A stretch of DNA of 64,000 nt from CAWJKP01 sp963843465 (GCA_963843465.1 CAWJKP010000004.1:608488-672487); one strand, 5' to 3'. Counted from the first letter of the stretch, positions 18,750 through 28,272 are shown. The notes: generated by a model not told the origin, from the letters alone. Made by a program: numbers and translations.

Positions 18750-20325
18750 ATGGTAAGCGAAATCGGTGATGAACCACTATCTCATTTGGAGCAACATGAA
18801 GCGGACTTGGACGTCCTGGCCGAGATCGCCGAGTTGGTCTCCAACCAGTCGGGGCCGCAGCAGTTGCTGACTCCGTCTTGGCCGTTCTGGAGCGGAAGCT
18901 GGGAATGCTGCGCGGAACAGTAATGTTGCTGCTTCCGGACGGCAAGGAGCTTCGCGTGGAGGCGGCCCAGGATGGCCCCACGGCAACCGTGACCGGTGCG
19001 CGGTATCGAGCAGGCGAAGGGGTTGTCGGCCTGGTCGTTCAGACGGCGCAACCGGCGGTCATTCCGCGGGTTTCTGAGGAGCCCCGCTTCCAGAACCGCA
19101 TCCATAATCGGCCGCCGAAAGATTGCGCCGAGGTCAGCTTCCTGTGCGTGCCGATCCGTTTGGAAGGCGAAGTGATCGGCACGCTCTCGGTGGACTTGCC
19201 GGCGCAGTCGCCGGAATTGCTTTCCGAGAGGGTGCGCGTGCTGGAGATCGTCGCCGGCATGATCGCCTACGATGTGCGCTCGCGCCAGGGCGAGGCGACG
19301 CGCCGCCAATCCCTGGAGGCGGAGAACCTCCGCCTGCGCAACGCGCTTCAGGAGCAGTTCCGGCCCGAGAACATCATCGGCAACTCGCATGGAATGCGAG
19401 CGGTCTACTTGCAGATCAGGCAAGTCGCGCCCAGCGATACCACGGCTTTGATCCGCGGCGAATCCGGGACCGGCAAGGAGCTGGTGGCCTCGGCCATCCA
19501 TTACGCCAGTCCCCGGGCGAGGAGGCCCTTTGTCAAGGTGAACTGCGCGGCGCTGAACGAGAATCTCCTGGAGAGCGAGTTGTTCGGCCACGAGAAGGGA
19601 GCGTTTACCGGGGCCCTCTGCGCCGCGCGGGCCGCCTGGAGGAGGCGGAAAGGGGGACGCTGTTTCTGGATGAAATCGGTGATTTTTCCCCATCCCTCCA
19701 GGTGAAACTGCTCCGCGTGCTGCAGGAGCGCGAATATCAGCGCGTGGGGAGCAACCGCACGCTGAAGGCCGACGTGCGGATCATCGCGGCCACCAACCAG
19801 GACCTGGAGGCCCGCATGTCCGAGGGCCTCTTTCGCCAAGACCTCTACTACCGGATCAACGTCTTCCCCGTCTCCCTGCCGCCGCTTCGCGACCGCAGGG
19901 ACGACATCCTGCTTCTGGCCGACCACTTCGTCGCCAAGTACGCCAGCAAGATGGGCAAGGAAGTGCGGCGGATCAGCACTCCGGCGATCAACATGATGTT
20001 TGCCTATCACTGGCCGGGCAACGTCCGGGAACTGGAGAACTGCATCGAGTACGCCGTGCTGCTGACGTCCGATGGCGTGATCCACGGCCAGAATCTCCCG
20101 CCCACGCTGCAACTGCCCGAAGCCAGTGAATCCGTGCGGCAGGGGCTGCTGCGGACCCGGGTCGAGTTGCTGGAGCACGACATGATCACCGACGCCTTGA
20201 AGAGTTGCCAAGGGAGCGTGAGCATGGTCGCCCAGCAGCTTGGCATCACGCCTCGCATGGTCCGCTACAAGATCAAGAAACTGGGCATCGACTACCGCTT
20301 GTTCTCCAAACCGCGCCAGCCTTGA
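18750..20325 (+). CDS. nifA: Sigma-54-dependent nif activator NifA (two frameshifts)
   Basis: NifA activates nif promoters by remodelling sigma-54 polymerase. The start is ATG 18750. A GAF sensor domain (about 25-170) includes VLERKLGMLRGTVMLLLPDG. The AAA+ domain has ENIIGNSHGMRAVYLQI, Walker A GESGTGKELV, the sigma-54 contact loop GAFTGAL, Walker B LFLDEIGD and ATNQDLEARMSEGLFRQDLYYRINVFP. The C-terminal Fis-type helix-turn-helix reads QQLGITPRMVRYKIKKLGID. Two single-base deletions (near 18868 and 19625) break the frame; restoring them gives 526 codons and continuous NifA sequence, so I treat them as sequence errors. I see no linker Cys motif between AAA+ and HTH. nifH follows 358 bases downstream on the same strand. 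Confidence 0.9.
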
Positions 20326-20586
20326 GGATCGGACGATCCTGAGCTTAAAGCACGGCGCATCGCGACAACGCTTTCCTCGCACCGCATCGACGCGACATTT
20401 CTTTCCCTCGATGCAAACGACGCCTTGCTAGGGGATTCTGCGATATTCCCGGGCGCATCTTCGATCTCGCCACTCGCATCGCGCGACAACCATTTCCCGC
20501 CCGGTCCGGCTTCCGCGGCGGGCGGCACGCTTGTTTTGCCCGGGATTCCAGGCACTTGCAGCAATTTTCTCCGTTTCAGCTCCCGC

Positions 20587-20600
20587 GGCACGCCGCTTGC
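20587..20600 (+). promoter_or_regulatory. Sigma-54 (-24/-12) promoter of the nifH operon
   Basis: GGCACGCCGCTTGC has the invariant GG and GC at the correct 10-base gap, matching TGGCACG-N4-TTGC except for C instead of T at the first position. It lies 83 bases upstream of the nifH start, within a 358-base gap after nifA. I found no TGT-N10-ACA NifA site in the gap by eye. The rest of the gap (20326-20586) shows no gene. Confidence 0.72.
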
Positions 20601-20683
20601 GATAAGGCTCGAAGAACGTCAGCGATTGCGTGGCGTGCTCACACGACACGTAGCATCGCGGACAACAAGAGGAGTAGACGAAG

Positions 20684-21511
20684 ATGCGAAAGATCGCCAT
20701 TTACGGCAAGGGAGGCATCGGCAAGTCGACGACCACGCAGAACACGGTCGCGGCCCTGATCGAGATGGGACGCAAGGTGATGGTCGTGGGCTGCGACCCG
20801 AAGTCCGACTCGACGCGACTGCTGTTGGGCGGGCTGGCGCAAAAGACCGTGCTGGACACCCTTCGCGAGGAAGGCGAAGACGTCGACCTGGAGGACATCC
20901 GCCGCGAGGGCTTCGGCGGGTGTTTGTGTACCGAGTCCGGAGGGCCGGAGCCGGGCGTGGGCTGCGCGGGCCGCGGAATCATCACCTCGATCAATCTCCT
21001 GGAGCAACTCGGCGCCTACAGCGCGGATCAACACCTCGACTACGTCTTCTATGACGTGCTGGGCGACGTGGTCTGCGGCGGCTTCGCCATGCCCATCCGC
21101 GAAGGCAAGGCCAAGGAAATCTACATCGTCTGCTCCGGCGAGATGATGGCCATGTATGCGGCCAACAACATCTGCAAGGGCATCGTGAAGTTTGCCGAGG
21201 CCGGCGGCGTGCGGCTGGGCGGCCTGATCTGCAACAGCCGCCGCGTGGACAACGAGCGGGAAATGATCGAAGAGCTCGCCCGCCAGTTGGGCACGCAAAT
21301 GCTTCACTTTCTCCCCCGCGACAACGACGTGCAGCGCGCGGAGATCAACAGGAAGACCGTCATCGAGTGGAATCCCGAGTGCCTGCAAGCTGAGGAATAC
21401 CGGAAGCTCGCCCGGGCCATCGATAGCAATACGATGTTCGTGATTCCCAAGCCGCTGGCGATCAGCGAGCTGGAAGCCTTGCTCATGGACTTCGGCCTGG
21501 CAGCCGTGTAG
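20684..21511 (+). CDS. nifH: Nitrogenase iron protein (dinitrogenase reductase) NifH
   Basis: NifH is the ATP-driven homodimeric electron donor to NifDK and also acts in FeMo-co maturation. It has 275 residues. The P-loop is GKGGIGKSTTTQN (residues 9-21); the bridging [4Fe-4S] cysteines are C94 (GVGCAGRG) and C131 (DVVCGGF); the switch II segment DVLGDVVCGG is intact. The arginine next to the cluster, R97, is the residue that is ADP-ribosylated in DraT systems, but no draT is in the window. It starts behind an AGAGGAG site. It heads an operon reading through to nifV, and a strong hairpin follows 10 bases after its stop. Confidence 0.98.
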   Translation: MRKIAIYGKGGIGKSTTTQNTVAALIEMGRKVMVVGCDPKSDSTRLLLGGLAQKTVLDTLREEGEDVDLEDIRREGFGGCLCTESGGPEPGVGCAGRGIITSINLLEQLGAYSADQHLDYVFYDVLGDVVCGGFAMPIREGKAKEIYIVCSGEMMAMYAANNICKGIVKFAEAGGVRLGGLICNSRRVDNEREMIEELARQLGTQMLHFLPRDNDVQRAEINRKTVIEWNPECLQAEEYRKLARAIDSNTMFVIPKPLAISELEALLMDFGLAAV

Positions 21512-21520
21512 AAGCCAAGC

Positions 21521-21577
21521 TTGTGGTGCAGGCGTCCCGCCTGCATTATCTGGGCAGGCGGGACGCCTGCACCACAA
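21521..21577. repeat. Perfect hairpin between nifH and nifI1, family D
   Basis: TTGTGGTGCAGGCGTCCCGC and its inverse complement surround a 12-base centre (TGCATTATCTGG). A related copy is at 48897-48982. Its place directly after the nifH stop suggests a role in partial termination or in protecting the nifH transcript end, which would raise NifH over NifDK. That role is inference. Confidence 0.75.
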
Positions 21578-21612
21578 TCAATTGCACACATGTTACTGAT
21601 AAGGAAGGACTC

Positions 21613-21984
21613 ATGATTCTGATTCGCGCAATTATCCGGCCCGAGAAGTCGGAGGCCGTCTTGGCCGCGCTGTTGGAGGCGGGCTTCTCGGCAATCACCA
21701 AGATGGAGGTCTACGGCCGCGGGAAACAGCGCGGGATGAGGATCGGCGAGGTGACGTACGACGAGCTGCCGAAGGAGCTGATCTTGGCGGTGGTCAACGA
21801 CGCCGACAAGGACTTCGTCGTCGACGTGATCATGAAGAACGCCCGCACCTCGCCGGAAGGCGCGTTCGGCGACGGCAAGATCTTCGTCTCGCCCGTGGAC
21901 GAAGTCTACACCGTGCGGACCGGCGCTCGCGACGACCTGGCGTCGGTCGTCGACGCCGCAGCCGAAACCGCCGAAACGCCGTAG
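21613..21984 (+). CDS. nifI1: Nitrogenase PII-like regulator NifI1
   Basis: This 123-residue GlnB-family protein works with NifI2 to bind NifDK and block electron flow from NifH when 2-oxoglutarate is low (ammonia present). The ATG at 21613 follows AAGGAAGG; the upstream in-frame extension is encoded by the hairpin repeat and is excluded. The fold is visible as MILIRAIIRPEKSEAVLAAL, the shortened NifI1-type T-loop region YGRGKQRGMRIGEVTYDELP, and the C-terminal GDGKIFVSPVDEVYTVRTG. Its position between nifH and nifD defines NifI rather than GlnB/GlnK; there is no amtB nearby. Confidence 0.93.
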   Translation: MILIRAIIRPEKSEAVLAALLEAGFSAITKMEVYGRGKQRGMRIGEVTYDELPKELILAVVNDADKDFVVDVIMKNARTSPEGAFGDGKIFVSPVDEVYTVRTGARDDLASVVDAAAETAETP

Positions 21985-21997
21985 AAGGAGATTTCTC

Positions 21998-22381
21998 GTG
22001 AAAGAGGTGATGGCGATCATCCGCATGAACAAGATGAACCAGACGAAGCGGGCGCTGGCCGACGCCGGAATCGCCTCCTTCACCGCCCGCAAGGTCATCG
22101 GGCGCGGCAAGGGAAAAGTCGACTACCTGCTCATGAAAGGGGCGGAGGCCGGCTGCGAGGAGGCCATCGTGCAGCTCGGCCCCGGGCCGAAGCTGATCCC
22201 CAAGCGCATGCTGAACGTCGTGGTGCCGGACGACCTGGTCCGCTGCGTTGTGCGGACGATCATCGAGGTGAACCAAACTGGCCACCCCGGCGACGGCAAG
22301 ATCTTTGTCATGCCGGTGCTCGACGCCTTCCGCGTGCGGACGGGCGAGAGCGCCGAGGCGGCCTTGGACGAAACGCTATAA
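21998..22381 (+). CDS. nifI2: Nitrogenase PII-like regulator NifI2
   Basis: The partner of NifI1, 127 residues, starting at a GTG behind AGAAGGAG, 13 bases after nifI1. The PII core shows as MAIIRMNKMNQTKRALADAG, then the ligand-binding GRGKGKVDYLL and the C-terminal GHPGDGKIFVMPVLDAFRVR. A longer region between (MKGAEAGCEEAIVQLGPGPK) is typical of NifI2, whose T-loop differs from NifI1. In studied archaea the NifI1-NifI2 complex senses 2-oxoglutarate and ATP. It is followed by a repeat-filled spacer of about 100 bases before nifD. Confidence 0.93.
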   Translation: MKEVMAIIRMNKMNQTKRALADAGIASFTARKVIGRGKGKVDYLLMKGAEAGCEEAIVQLGPGPKLIPKRMLNVVVPDDLVRCVVRTIIEVNQTGHPGDGKIFVMPVLDAFRVRTGESAEAALDETL

Positions 22382-22383
22382 GT

Positions 22384-22460
22384 ACTCCTCTCGCTCCGCG
22401 AGAGGGACAGCGCCACGCGGAGCGTGAGGAGAGGAATAACATCACGCGGAGCGTGATGAA
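22384..22460. repeat. Palindromic repeats in nifI2-nifD spacer, family C
   Basis: This holds three short hairpins in a row: CTCTCGCTCCGCGAGAG, CACGCGGAGCGTG and ATCACGCGGAGCGTGAT. The same CGC-TCC-GCG core appears in the nifE 3' end (26835-26888), in murG (11415-11473) and at 38132-38180. Confidence 0.75.
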
Positions 22461-22483
22461 TACTAAAGGAGCGCGGCAAAGCC

Positions 22484-24115
22484 ATGTCCACCAAGTCGAC
22501 CATTCGCCCGGAGGACGTCCGGCAAGAGCTTATCAAGAGCTATCCGCCCAAGGTGGCGCGCAAGCGGTCCCAGCAGATCGTGATCAACGAGAAGGGGCAG
22601 GAGCAAGGGGCTCCCCAGATCCTGGCGAACGTGCGGACCACGCCGGGGATCATCACGCAGCGGGGCTGCACCTACGCGGGCTGCAAGGGCGTGGTCCTGG
22701 GCCCTACCCGCGACATCGTCAACATCACCCACGGCCCCATCGGCTGCGGCTTCTATTCCTGGCTTACGCGGCGGAACCAGACGCGCCCGCCCACCAGCGA
22801 ACACGACAACTTCATCACCTACTGCTTCTCGACCGACATGCAGGAGGAGGAGATCATTTTCGGCGGCGAGAAGAAGCTCCGCGCGGCGATCCAGGAGGCT
22901 TACGACCTCTTCCATCCCAAGGCGATCGCCGTCTTCTCCACCTGCCCCGTGGGCCTGATCGGCGACGACGTGCACGCCGTCACCCGGGCGATGAAGGAGA
23001 AGCTGGGGATCAACGTCTTCGCCTTCAGTTGCGAAGGCTACAAGGGGGTCAGCCAGTCGGCCGGCCACCACATCGCCAACAACCAGTTGTTCAAGCACGT
23101 CATCGGGCGCAACGACACGGTCGGACCCGGCCGCTTCCGCCTGGGGATGCTCGGCGAGTACAACATCGGCGGCGACGCCTTCGTGCTCGAGGACCTGTTG
23201 GAGCGCTGCGGCATCACCTTGGTGGCCACCTTCAGCGGCAACTCCAGCATCGACAAGTTCGAGAACGCCCACACCGCCGACCTGAACGTCGTCATGTGCC
23301 ACCGCTCGATCAACTACGTGGCCGACATGATGGAGAAGAAGTACGGCATCCCCTGGTTCAAGGTGAATTTCACGGGGGCCGAGGCCACGGCCAAGGCGCT
23401 GCGCAGGATCGCCAACTATTTCGGCGATGCAGAGCTGATGGCGCGGACCGAAGAGGTCGTGGAAAGCGAAATGGCCGAGGTCCGCAAGGCCCGGGACGAG
23501 GTCCGGCCGAGGTGCCAAGGCAAGACGGCGATGCTCTTCGTCGGCGGCAGCCGGGCGCACCACTACCAGGAGTTGTTCGCCGAGATCGGCATGAGGACGG
23601 TGGCCGCCGGGTACGAGTTCGCCCACCGCGACGACTACGAAGGGCGCCGCGTGTTGCCCACCATCAAGGTCGACGCCGACAGCCGCAACATCGAGGAGCT
23701 CCACGTCGACCCCGATCCCGAGAAGTACCGGCCCCGCGCCGGCGAGGAGCTCCGCAAGCGCCTGGCGAGCGAAGGGCTCCAGTTCAAGGACTACCAGGGA
23801 ATGATGCCGGAAATGGAAGAGCGGACGCTGGTGATCGACGACGTCAGCGAGTACGAGACGCAACGGTTGATCGAGATCTACCGGCCGGACGTTTTCTGTG
23901 CGGGGATCAAGGAGAAGTACGTCGTGCAGAAGATGGGCGTCCCCTGCAAGCAGTTGCACAGCTACGACTACGGCGGCCCCTACGCCGGCTTCCGCGGCGC
24001 GATCAACTTCTACCGGGAGATCGACCGCATGGTCAACACGCGGATCTGGTCCATGATCCGCGCCCCCTGGGAAACGGCCGACGCCACGCTGCAGGCCGCG
24101 TACGTGAACGGATAG
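22484..24115 (+). CDS. nifD: Nitrogenase molybdenum-iron protein alpha chain NifD
   Basis: The catalytic subunit, 543 residues. P-cluster cysteines are C62 (RGCTYAGC), C88 (GPIGCG) and C154 (STCPVGLIGDD). The FeMo-cofactor ligands are C272 (NVVMCHRSINY) and H492 (KQLHSYDYGGPY). Active-site V70, Q191 and H195 (GVSQSAGHHIAN) are conserved, as is an Arg in SWLTRRNQT. The SWLTRRNQT block and the extended region near residues 380-440 match the NifI-associated (group II/III) alpha chains more than the proteobacterial type. With all ligands present it should be a functional Mo nitrogenase; no vnf/anf G subunit is found. Confidence 0.97.
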   Translation: MSTKSTIRPEDVRQELIKSYPPKVARKRSQQIVINEKGQEQGAPQILANVRTTPGIITQRGCTYAGCKGVVLGPTRDIVNITHGPIGCGFYSWLTRRNQTRPPTSEHDNFITYCFSTDMQEEEIIFGGEKKLRAAIQEAYDLFHPKAIAVFSTCPVGLIGDDVHAVTRAMKEKLGINVFAFSCEGYKGVSQSAGHHIANNQLFKHVIGRNDTVGPGRFRLGMLGEYNIGGDAFVLEDLLERCGITLVATFSGNSSIDKFENAHTADLNVVMCHRSINYVADMMEKKYGIPWFKVNFTGAEATAKALRRIANYFGDAELMARTEEVVESEMAEVRKARDEVRPRCQGKTAMLFVGGSRAHHYQELFAEIGMRTVAAGYEFAHRDDYEGRRVLPTIKVDADSRNIEELHVDPDPEKYRPRAGEELRKRLASEGLQFKDYQGMMPEMEERTLVIDDVSEYETQRLIEIYRPDVFCAGIKEKYVVQKMGVPCKQLHSYDYGGPYAGFRGAINFYREIDRMVNTRIWSMIRAPWETADATLQAAYVNG

Positions 24116-24127
24116 AGGAGAACCGGG

Positions 24128-25510
24128 ATGCTGCTACGACACACTACGGCGGAAGTCCTCCCGCGGGAGGCGCTGACAGTCAATCCCGCCAAGACCTGCC
24201 AGCCTATCGGAGCCATGTATGCGGCCCTGGGAATCCACGGCTGCCTGCCGCACAGCCACGGCTCGCAGGGCTGCTGCGCGTATCATCGCAGCACGTTGAC
24301 GCGGCACTACAAGGAGCCGGTCATGGCCGCCACCAGCTCCTTCACCGAGGGCTCCTCGGTCTTCGGCGGCCAGGCGAACCTGCTCCAGGCGATCCAGACC
24401 ATCTTCGCCGTCTACGAGCCGGACGTGATCGCCGTCCACACCACCTGCCTCTCCGAGACCATCGGCGACGACATCCCGCAGATCATCGGCAAGGCCCGCG
24501 ACGAGAAGAAGATCCCCGAGGGCAAGTACGTCATTCACGCCAACACCCCCAGCTACGTCGGCTCCCACGTGACCGGTTTCGCCAACATGGTCCGGGGCAT
24601 GGTCGACTACTTCGCCGAAACGTCCGCTTCCAGGACAGCGGCGATCAACCTCATCCCCGGCTGGGTCGAGCCGGCCGACATGCGCGAGATCAAGCGGCTG
24701 ACCGCTTTGCTGGGCATCCCCGCGATCCTCTTCCCCGACACGTCCGACGTGCTGGACGCCCCGCAAACCGGCAAGCACGAGTTCTACCCCAAGGGCGGCA
24801 CGACCGTCGAGGCCCTGCGGCGGACCGGGGCAAGCCAGGCGACCTTCGCTTTGGGCCCCACCGCCTCCGAGGCCGGCGCAAGGCATTTGCAGACCAAGTT
24901 CCACGTCCCCGCCCGAACGCTGGAGCTGCCGATCGGGCTCCGGGCCACCGACCGCTTCATCAACGCGCTGCGCAAAGTGGCCCACGTCAAGGTCCCCGCC
25001 GAAATCAACGAGGAGCGCGGCCGGCTGGTGGACATGATGACCGACATGCACCAGTACTTCTACGGCCGCCGCGTGGCCTTGTGGGGTGATCCCGATCAGC
25101 TCGTCTCGTTGGCCGAGTTCCTCACGGACCTCGACATGCGCCCGGTCTACATCGTCACCGGGACGCCGGGCAAGCGATTCCAGAACCGCATGGAAGCGGC
25201 TCTGGCCGGCCGCGTCCCGGAGGCCAAGGTCCGCCAGGGAGCCGGAGCCGACATGTTCCTCATGCACCAGTGGATCAAGAACGAGCCGGTCGACCTGCTC
25301 ATGGGAAACACCTATGGGAAGTACATTTCCCGCGACGAGAACATCCCTTTTGTGCGTCACGGCTTCCCGATCCTCGACCGCGTCGGGCATTCGTACTTTC
25401 CCACGGCCGGCTACCGGGGCGGGCTGCGGATCATGGAGATGATCCTCGGCGCGCTGTTGGACCACAAGGACCGCATGTCGCCCGAAGAGAGCTTCGAGCT
25501 GGTTTTATGA
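24128..25510 (+). CDS. nifK: Nitrogenase molybdenum-iron protein beta chain NifK
   Basis: A 460-residue beta subunit. P-cluster ligands are C24 (AKTCQPIGA), C49 (SQGCCAYHR) and C107 (HTTCLSETIGDD). The N-terminal extension of about 50 residues found in Azotobacter NifK is absent, as in group II/III enzymes. Other family blocks are VMAATSSFTEGSSVFGGQAN, INLIPGWVEPADMREIKRL and HGFPILDRVGH near the C-terminus. It starts 12 bases after nifD behind GAGGAGAA and ends in an ATGA overlap with nifE, showing tight coupling. Confidence 0.96.
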   Translation: MLLRHTTAEVLPREALTVNPAKTCQPIGAMYAALGIHGCLPHSHGSQGCCAYHRSTLTRHYKEPVMAATSSFTEGSSVFGGQANLLQAIQTIFAVYEPDVIAVHTTCLSETIGDDIPQIIGKARDEKKIPEGKYVIHANTPSYVGSHVTGFANMVRGMVDYFAETSASRTAAINLIPGWVEPADMREIKRLTALLGIPAILFPDTSDVLDAPQTGKHEFYPKGGTTVEALRRTGASQATFALGPTASEAGARHLQTKFHVPARTLELPIGLRATDRFINALRKVAHVKVPAEINEERGRLVDMMTDMHQYFYGRRVALWGDPDQLVSLAEFLTDLDMRPVYIVTGTPGKRFQNRMEAALAGRVPEAKVRQGAGADMFLMHQWIKNEPVDLLMGNTYGKYISRDENIPFVRHGFPILDRVGHSYFPTAGYRGGLRIMEMILGALLDHKDRMSPEESFELVL

Positions 25511-26907
25511 CGATCGACATCCTCACTGCCCGCAAACTGCAGATCCACGAGACGGGCGCCGAGCCCCTGGTCATGGCCTGTGAAAAGCAGAGCGTGGCGG
25601 GTTCGGTGAGCCAGAGGGCGTGCGTCTTTTGCGGGTCGCGCGTGGTTCTCTATCCGATCGCCGACGCCGTACACCTGGTCCACGGCCCGGTGGGCTGCGC
25701 CGCGTACACCTGGGACATTCGCGGCTCCTTGTCGAGCGGCCCCGAGTTGCACCGCCTCAGTTTCTCCACCGACCTCCAGGAGACGGACATCATCTACGGC
25801 GGGGAAGGCAAGCTCTACCGCTGCCTGGTCGAGCTTATCGAGCATTACCGGCCCAAGGCGGCCTTCGTCTACTCCACGTGCATCGTCGGGCTCATCGGCG
25901 ACGACGTGAAGGCCGTCTGCCGCCGCGTCGAGGCCCAGTGCGGCATTCCCGTGATGGCCATCGAGTGCGAGGGCTTCAAGGGGACGAAGAAGGACGGCTA
26001 CCAGGCGGCCTGCGAGGGCCTGTCGCGGCTCATCGGCACCGGACCGATCGATGGAATCGGCCAGCGGAGCATCAATATCCTGGGCGACTTCAACCTGGCC
26101 GGCGAAACGTGGATGATCCGCCAGTACTATGAGCGGATCGGCGTCCAAGTGGTGGCGACCATCACCGGCGACGGCCGCGTCGACGCCATCCGCCGCGCGC
26201 ACGGCGCGGCGCTGAACGTCGTCCAGTGCGCCGGCTCGATGACGCATCTGGCCAAGAGCATGGAAGATAAGTACGGCATCCCCTTCCTGCGCGTCTCGTA
26301 CTTCGGCATCGAGGACATGGCCAAGTCGCTCTACGCCGTGGCCGAGTTCTTCGATGACCAGGCAATCCTGGGCCGAGCCCAGGCCCTCGTATGGGAAGAG
26401 GTCTCCAAGATCCTTCCCGAGTTGCGCCGCTGGCGCCAGGCGCTGGAGGGCAAGCGGGCGGCGGTCTACACGGGCGGGGCGTTCAAGGCATTCTCCCTGG
26501 TCCGGTCGCTGCGCACGCTGGGCATGAAGACGGTCGTGGTCGGCTCGCAGACGGGCAACCGGGAGGACTACGAGCTGTTGCGGACGCTGTGCGACGAAGG
26601 AACCATCCTGATCGACGACGCCAACCCGCTGGAGCTGTCGAAATACGCTCAAGAGAAACAAGTCGACCTGCTGATCGGCGGCGTGAAAGAGCGGCCCATC
26701 GCCTACAAGCTGGGGATCGGCTTCTGCGACCACAACCACGAGCGCAAAGAGGCCTTGGCCGGGTTCCAGGGGATGCTCAATTTCGCCCGGGAGGTACATC
26801 GCACGGTGATGAGCCCGGTCTGGAGATTGACGCCCCGTGCTCGTCACGCTCCGCATGACGTTATGCCTCTCGCGGAGCGAGAGGAGTACAAGGAGAAGAC
26901 GCCATGA
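25507..26907 (+). CDS. nifE: FeMo-cofactor assembly scaffold NifE
   Basis: NifE is the alpha-like subunit of the NifEN scaffold, on which the NifB product is converted to FeMo-co. It has 466 residues. The NifD-type cluster cysteines are conserved: RACVFCGSRV, GPVGCAAYTW and STCIVGLIGDD. The cofactor-site Cys lies in NVVQCAGSMTHLAKSM, and the FeMo-co His of NifD is replaced (RPIAYKLGIGFCDHNHERK), as expected for NifE. It overlaps nifK by 4 bases and nifN by 4 bases. The last 18 residues (PRARHAPHDVMPLAEREE and following) are encoded by a family C palindromic repeat, so the C-terminus has been rewritten. Confidence 0.94.
   Translation: MTIDILTARKLQIHETGAEPLVMACEKQSVAGSVSQRACVFCGSRVVLYPIADAVHLVHGPVGCAAYTWDIRGSLSSGPELHRLSFSTDLQETDIIYGGEGKLYRCLVELIEHYRPKAAFVYSTCIVGLIGDDVKAVCRRVEAQCGIPVMAIECEGFKGTKKDGYQAACEGLSRLIGTGPIDGIGQRSINILGDFNLAGETWMIRQYYERIGVQVVATITGDGRVDAIRRAHGAALNVVQCAGSMTHLAKSMEDKYGIPFLRVSYFGIEDMAKSLYAVAEFFDDQAILGRAQALVWEEVSKILPELRRWRQALEGKRAAVYTGGAFKAFSLVRSLRTLGMKTVVVGSQTGNREDYELLRTLCDEGTILIDDANPLELSKYAQEKQVDLLIGGVKERPIAYKLGIGFCDHNHERKEALAGFQGMLNFAREVHRTVMSPVWRLTPRARHAPHDVMPLAEREEYKEKTP
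26835..26888. repeat. Palindromic repeat in the nifE 3' end, family C
   Basis: CGTGCTCGTCACGCTCCGCATGACG and CCTCTCGCGGAGCGAGAGG form two adjacent hairpins. The element is read through in the nifE frame and supplies most of the spacer before the nifN ribosome-binding site (AAGGAGAAG). Confidence 0.7.
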
Positions 26908-28259
26908 TCTCCTTGCCATCGGCTTCCTTCACCGCGGCCCGCAACACGTGCAAGCTCTGCGCGCCCTTGGGGGCGTGCCTCGCCTTTCGCGGCGTGGAAG
27001 GGACCGTCCCGCTGCTGCACGGGTCGCAAGGGTGCGCCACGTACATCCGCCGCTACTTGATCAGCCATTACAAGGAGCCGATCGACATCGCCTCCTCCAA
27101 CTTCGACGAGGCGGCCGCGGTTTATGGGGGCCGCGAGAACTTGCGCAGCGCACTGGAGAACGTCATCCGCCAATACCACCCGAAGTGCATCGGCATTGCC
27201 ACGACCTGCCTGGCGGAAACGATCGGCGACGACGTGCCAATGTACCTCCGCGCGATCCGCGAGGATCTCGCTCCCAATGCGCCCGAGCTGATCCACGTCT
27301 CCACGCCGGCCTATGCCGGCACGCACGCCGAAGGTTTTCGGGCCGCGCTTCGGGCGATCGTCGAGTCGTTGGCCTCCGGCGGCCCTCGGCACGATGCGGT
27401 CAACGTGCTCTGCGGGATGGCCTCGCCCGCCGACCTGAGGTACCTGAAAGCGATCCTCCGCGACTTCGGCCTGGAGCCGATCCTGCTTGCCGATTACTCC
27501 GACACGCTCGACGCTCCGGCCTGGGCCGAGTACCAGGTGATTCCGCCGGGCGGAACTCCCTTGGACGCCATTCGACGCATGGGCTCGGCCCGGGCAACCA
27601 TCGAGTTCGCCGCCCCGGCGCCCCGGGAGACCACCGCCGGCGCGCTGTTGGAAGAGCGGTTCCAGGTCCCCTGCCACCGGCTCCGCTTGCCGCTGGGCGT
27701 CATCGAGACGGATGTCTTGTTCGATCTCCTGGCGACACTCAGCGGCCGGCCCGTGCCGGCCGAGCACCGCGACCAGCGCGGCCGCCTGATCGATTCCTAC
27801 GTCGACGCTCACAAGTATGTCTTCGGCAAGCGGGCGATTCTCTACGGCGAGCCGGACCTGGTCGTTGGCATGGCGTCGCTGTTGCAGGAAATCGGCATGA
27901 TCCCCGCGCTCTGCGCGACAGGGAGCGAGAGGGCCGGGCTTGCCGAGAAGGTCGCCTCCGTGACCGAACTGCCGGACGCGGAGCTGCGTGTCTTGGAAGG
28001 CGCCGACTTCGCCGAGATCGACGAGGCCGCGTCCGCGGTTTCGGCCGACCTGGTGATCGGCAGCAGCAAGGGCTACCGCTTGGCGCGCACGCTCGGCGTG
28101 CCCATGGTTCGCGTCGGCTTTCCCATTCACGACCGGATCGACGGCGCGCGGCTCTTGCACCTGGGCTACCGCGGGGCCCAGCAGTTGTTCGACCGGATCA
28201 CCAACGCGCTGGTCGGGGCGGTGCAGGACGCCTCGCCTGTCGGTTACAGCTACATGTAG
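26904..28259 (+). CDS. nifN: FeMo-cofactor assembly scaffold NifN
   Basis: The beta-like partner of NifE, 451 residues. The NifK-type cysteine pattern is partly kept: TCKLCAPLGACLAF, GSQGCATYIRR and ATTCLAETIGDD, with SNFDEAAAVYGG replacing the NifK TSSFTEGSSVFGG. Compared with NifK it lacks the P-cluster environment and has a diverged C-terminal third, as usual for NifN. The start at 26904 overlaps the nifE stop by 4 bases and is preceded by AAGGAGAAG. nifB follows after 13 bases. Confidence 0.93.
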   Translation: MISLPSASFTAARNTCKLCAPLGACLAFRGVEGTVPLLHGSQGCATYIRRYLISHYKEPIDIASSNFDEAAAVYGGRENLRSALENVIRQYHPKCIGIATTCLAETIGDDVPMYLRAIREDLAPNAPELIHVSTPAYAGTHAEGFRAALRAIVESLASGGPRHDAVNVLCGMASPADLRYLKAILRDFGLEPILLADYSDTLDAPAWAEYQVIPPGGTPLDAIRRMGSARATIEFAAPAPRETTAGALLEERFQVPCHRLRLPLGVIETDVLFDLLATLSGRPVPAEHRDQRGRLIDSYVDAHKYVFGKRAILYGEPDLVVGMASLLQEIGMIPALCATGSERAGLAEKVASVTELPDAELRVLEGADFAEIDEAASAVSADLVIGSSKGYRLARTLGVPMVRVGFPIHDRIDGARLLHLGYRGAQQLFDRITNALVGAVQDASPVGYSYM

Positions 28260-28272
28260 GGAGAAAGAGGAA

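Noticed and set aside
20523..20539. GGCACGCTTGTTTTGC as an extra sigma-54 site before nifH
   Set aside because: GG and GC are 12 bases apart rather than 10, so it does not fit -24/-12 spacing.
22463..25465. Long frames overlapping nifD/nifK on both strands
   Set aside because: They lie over sequence that encodes all nitrogenase ligands in the accepted frame and have no motifs.
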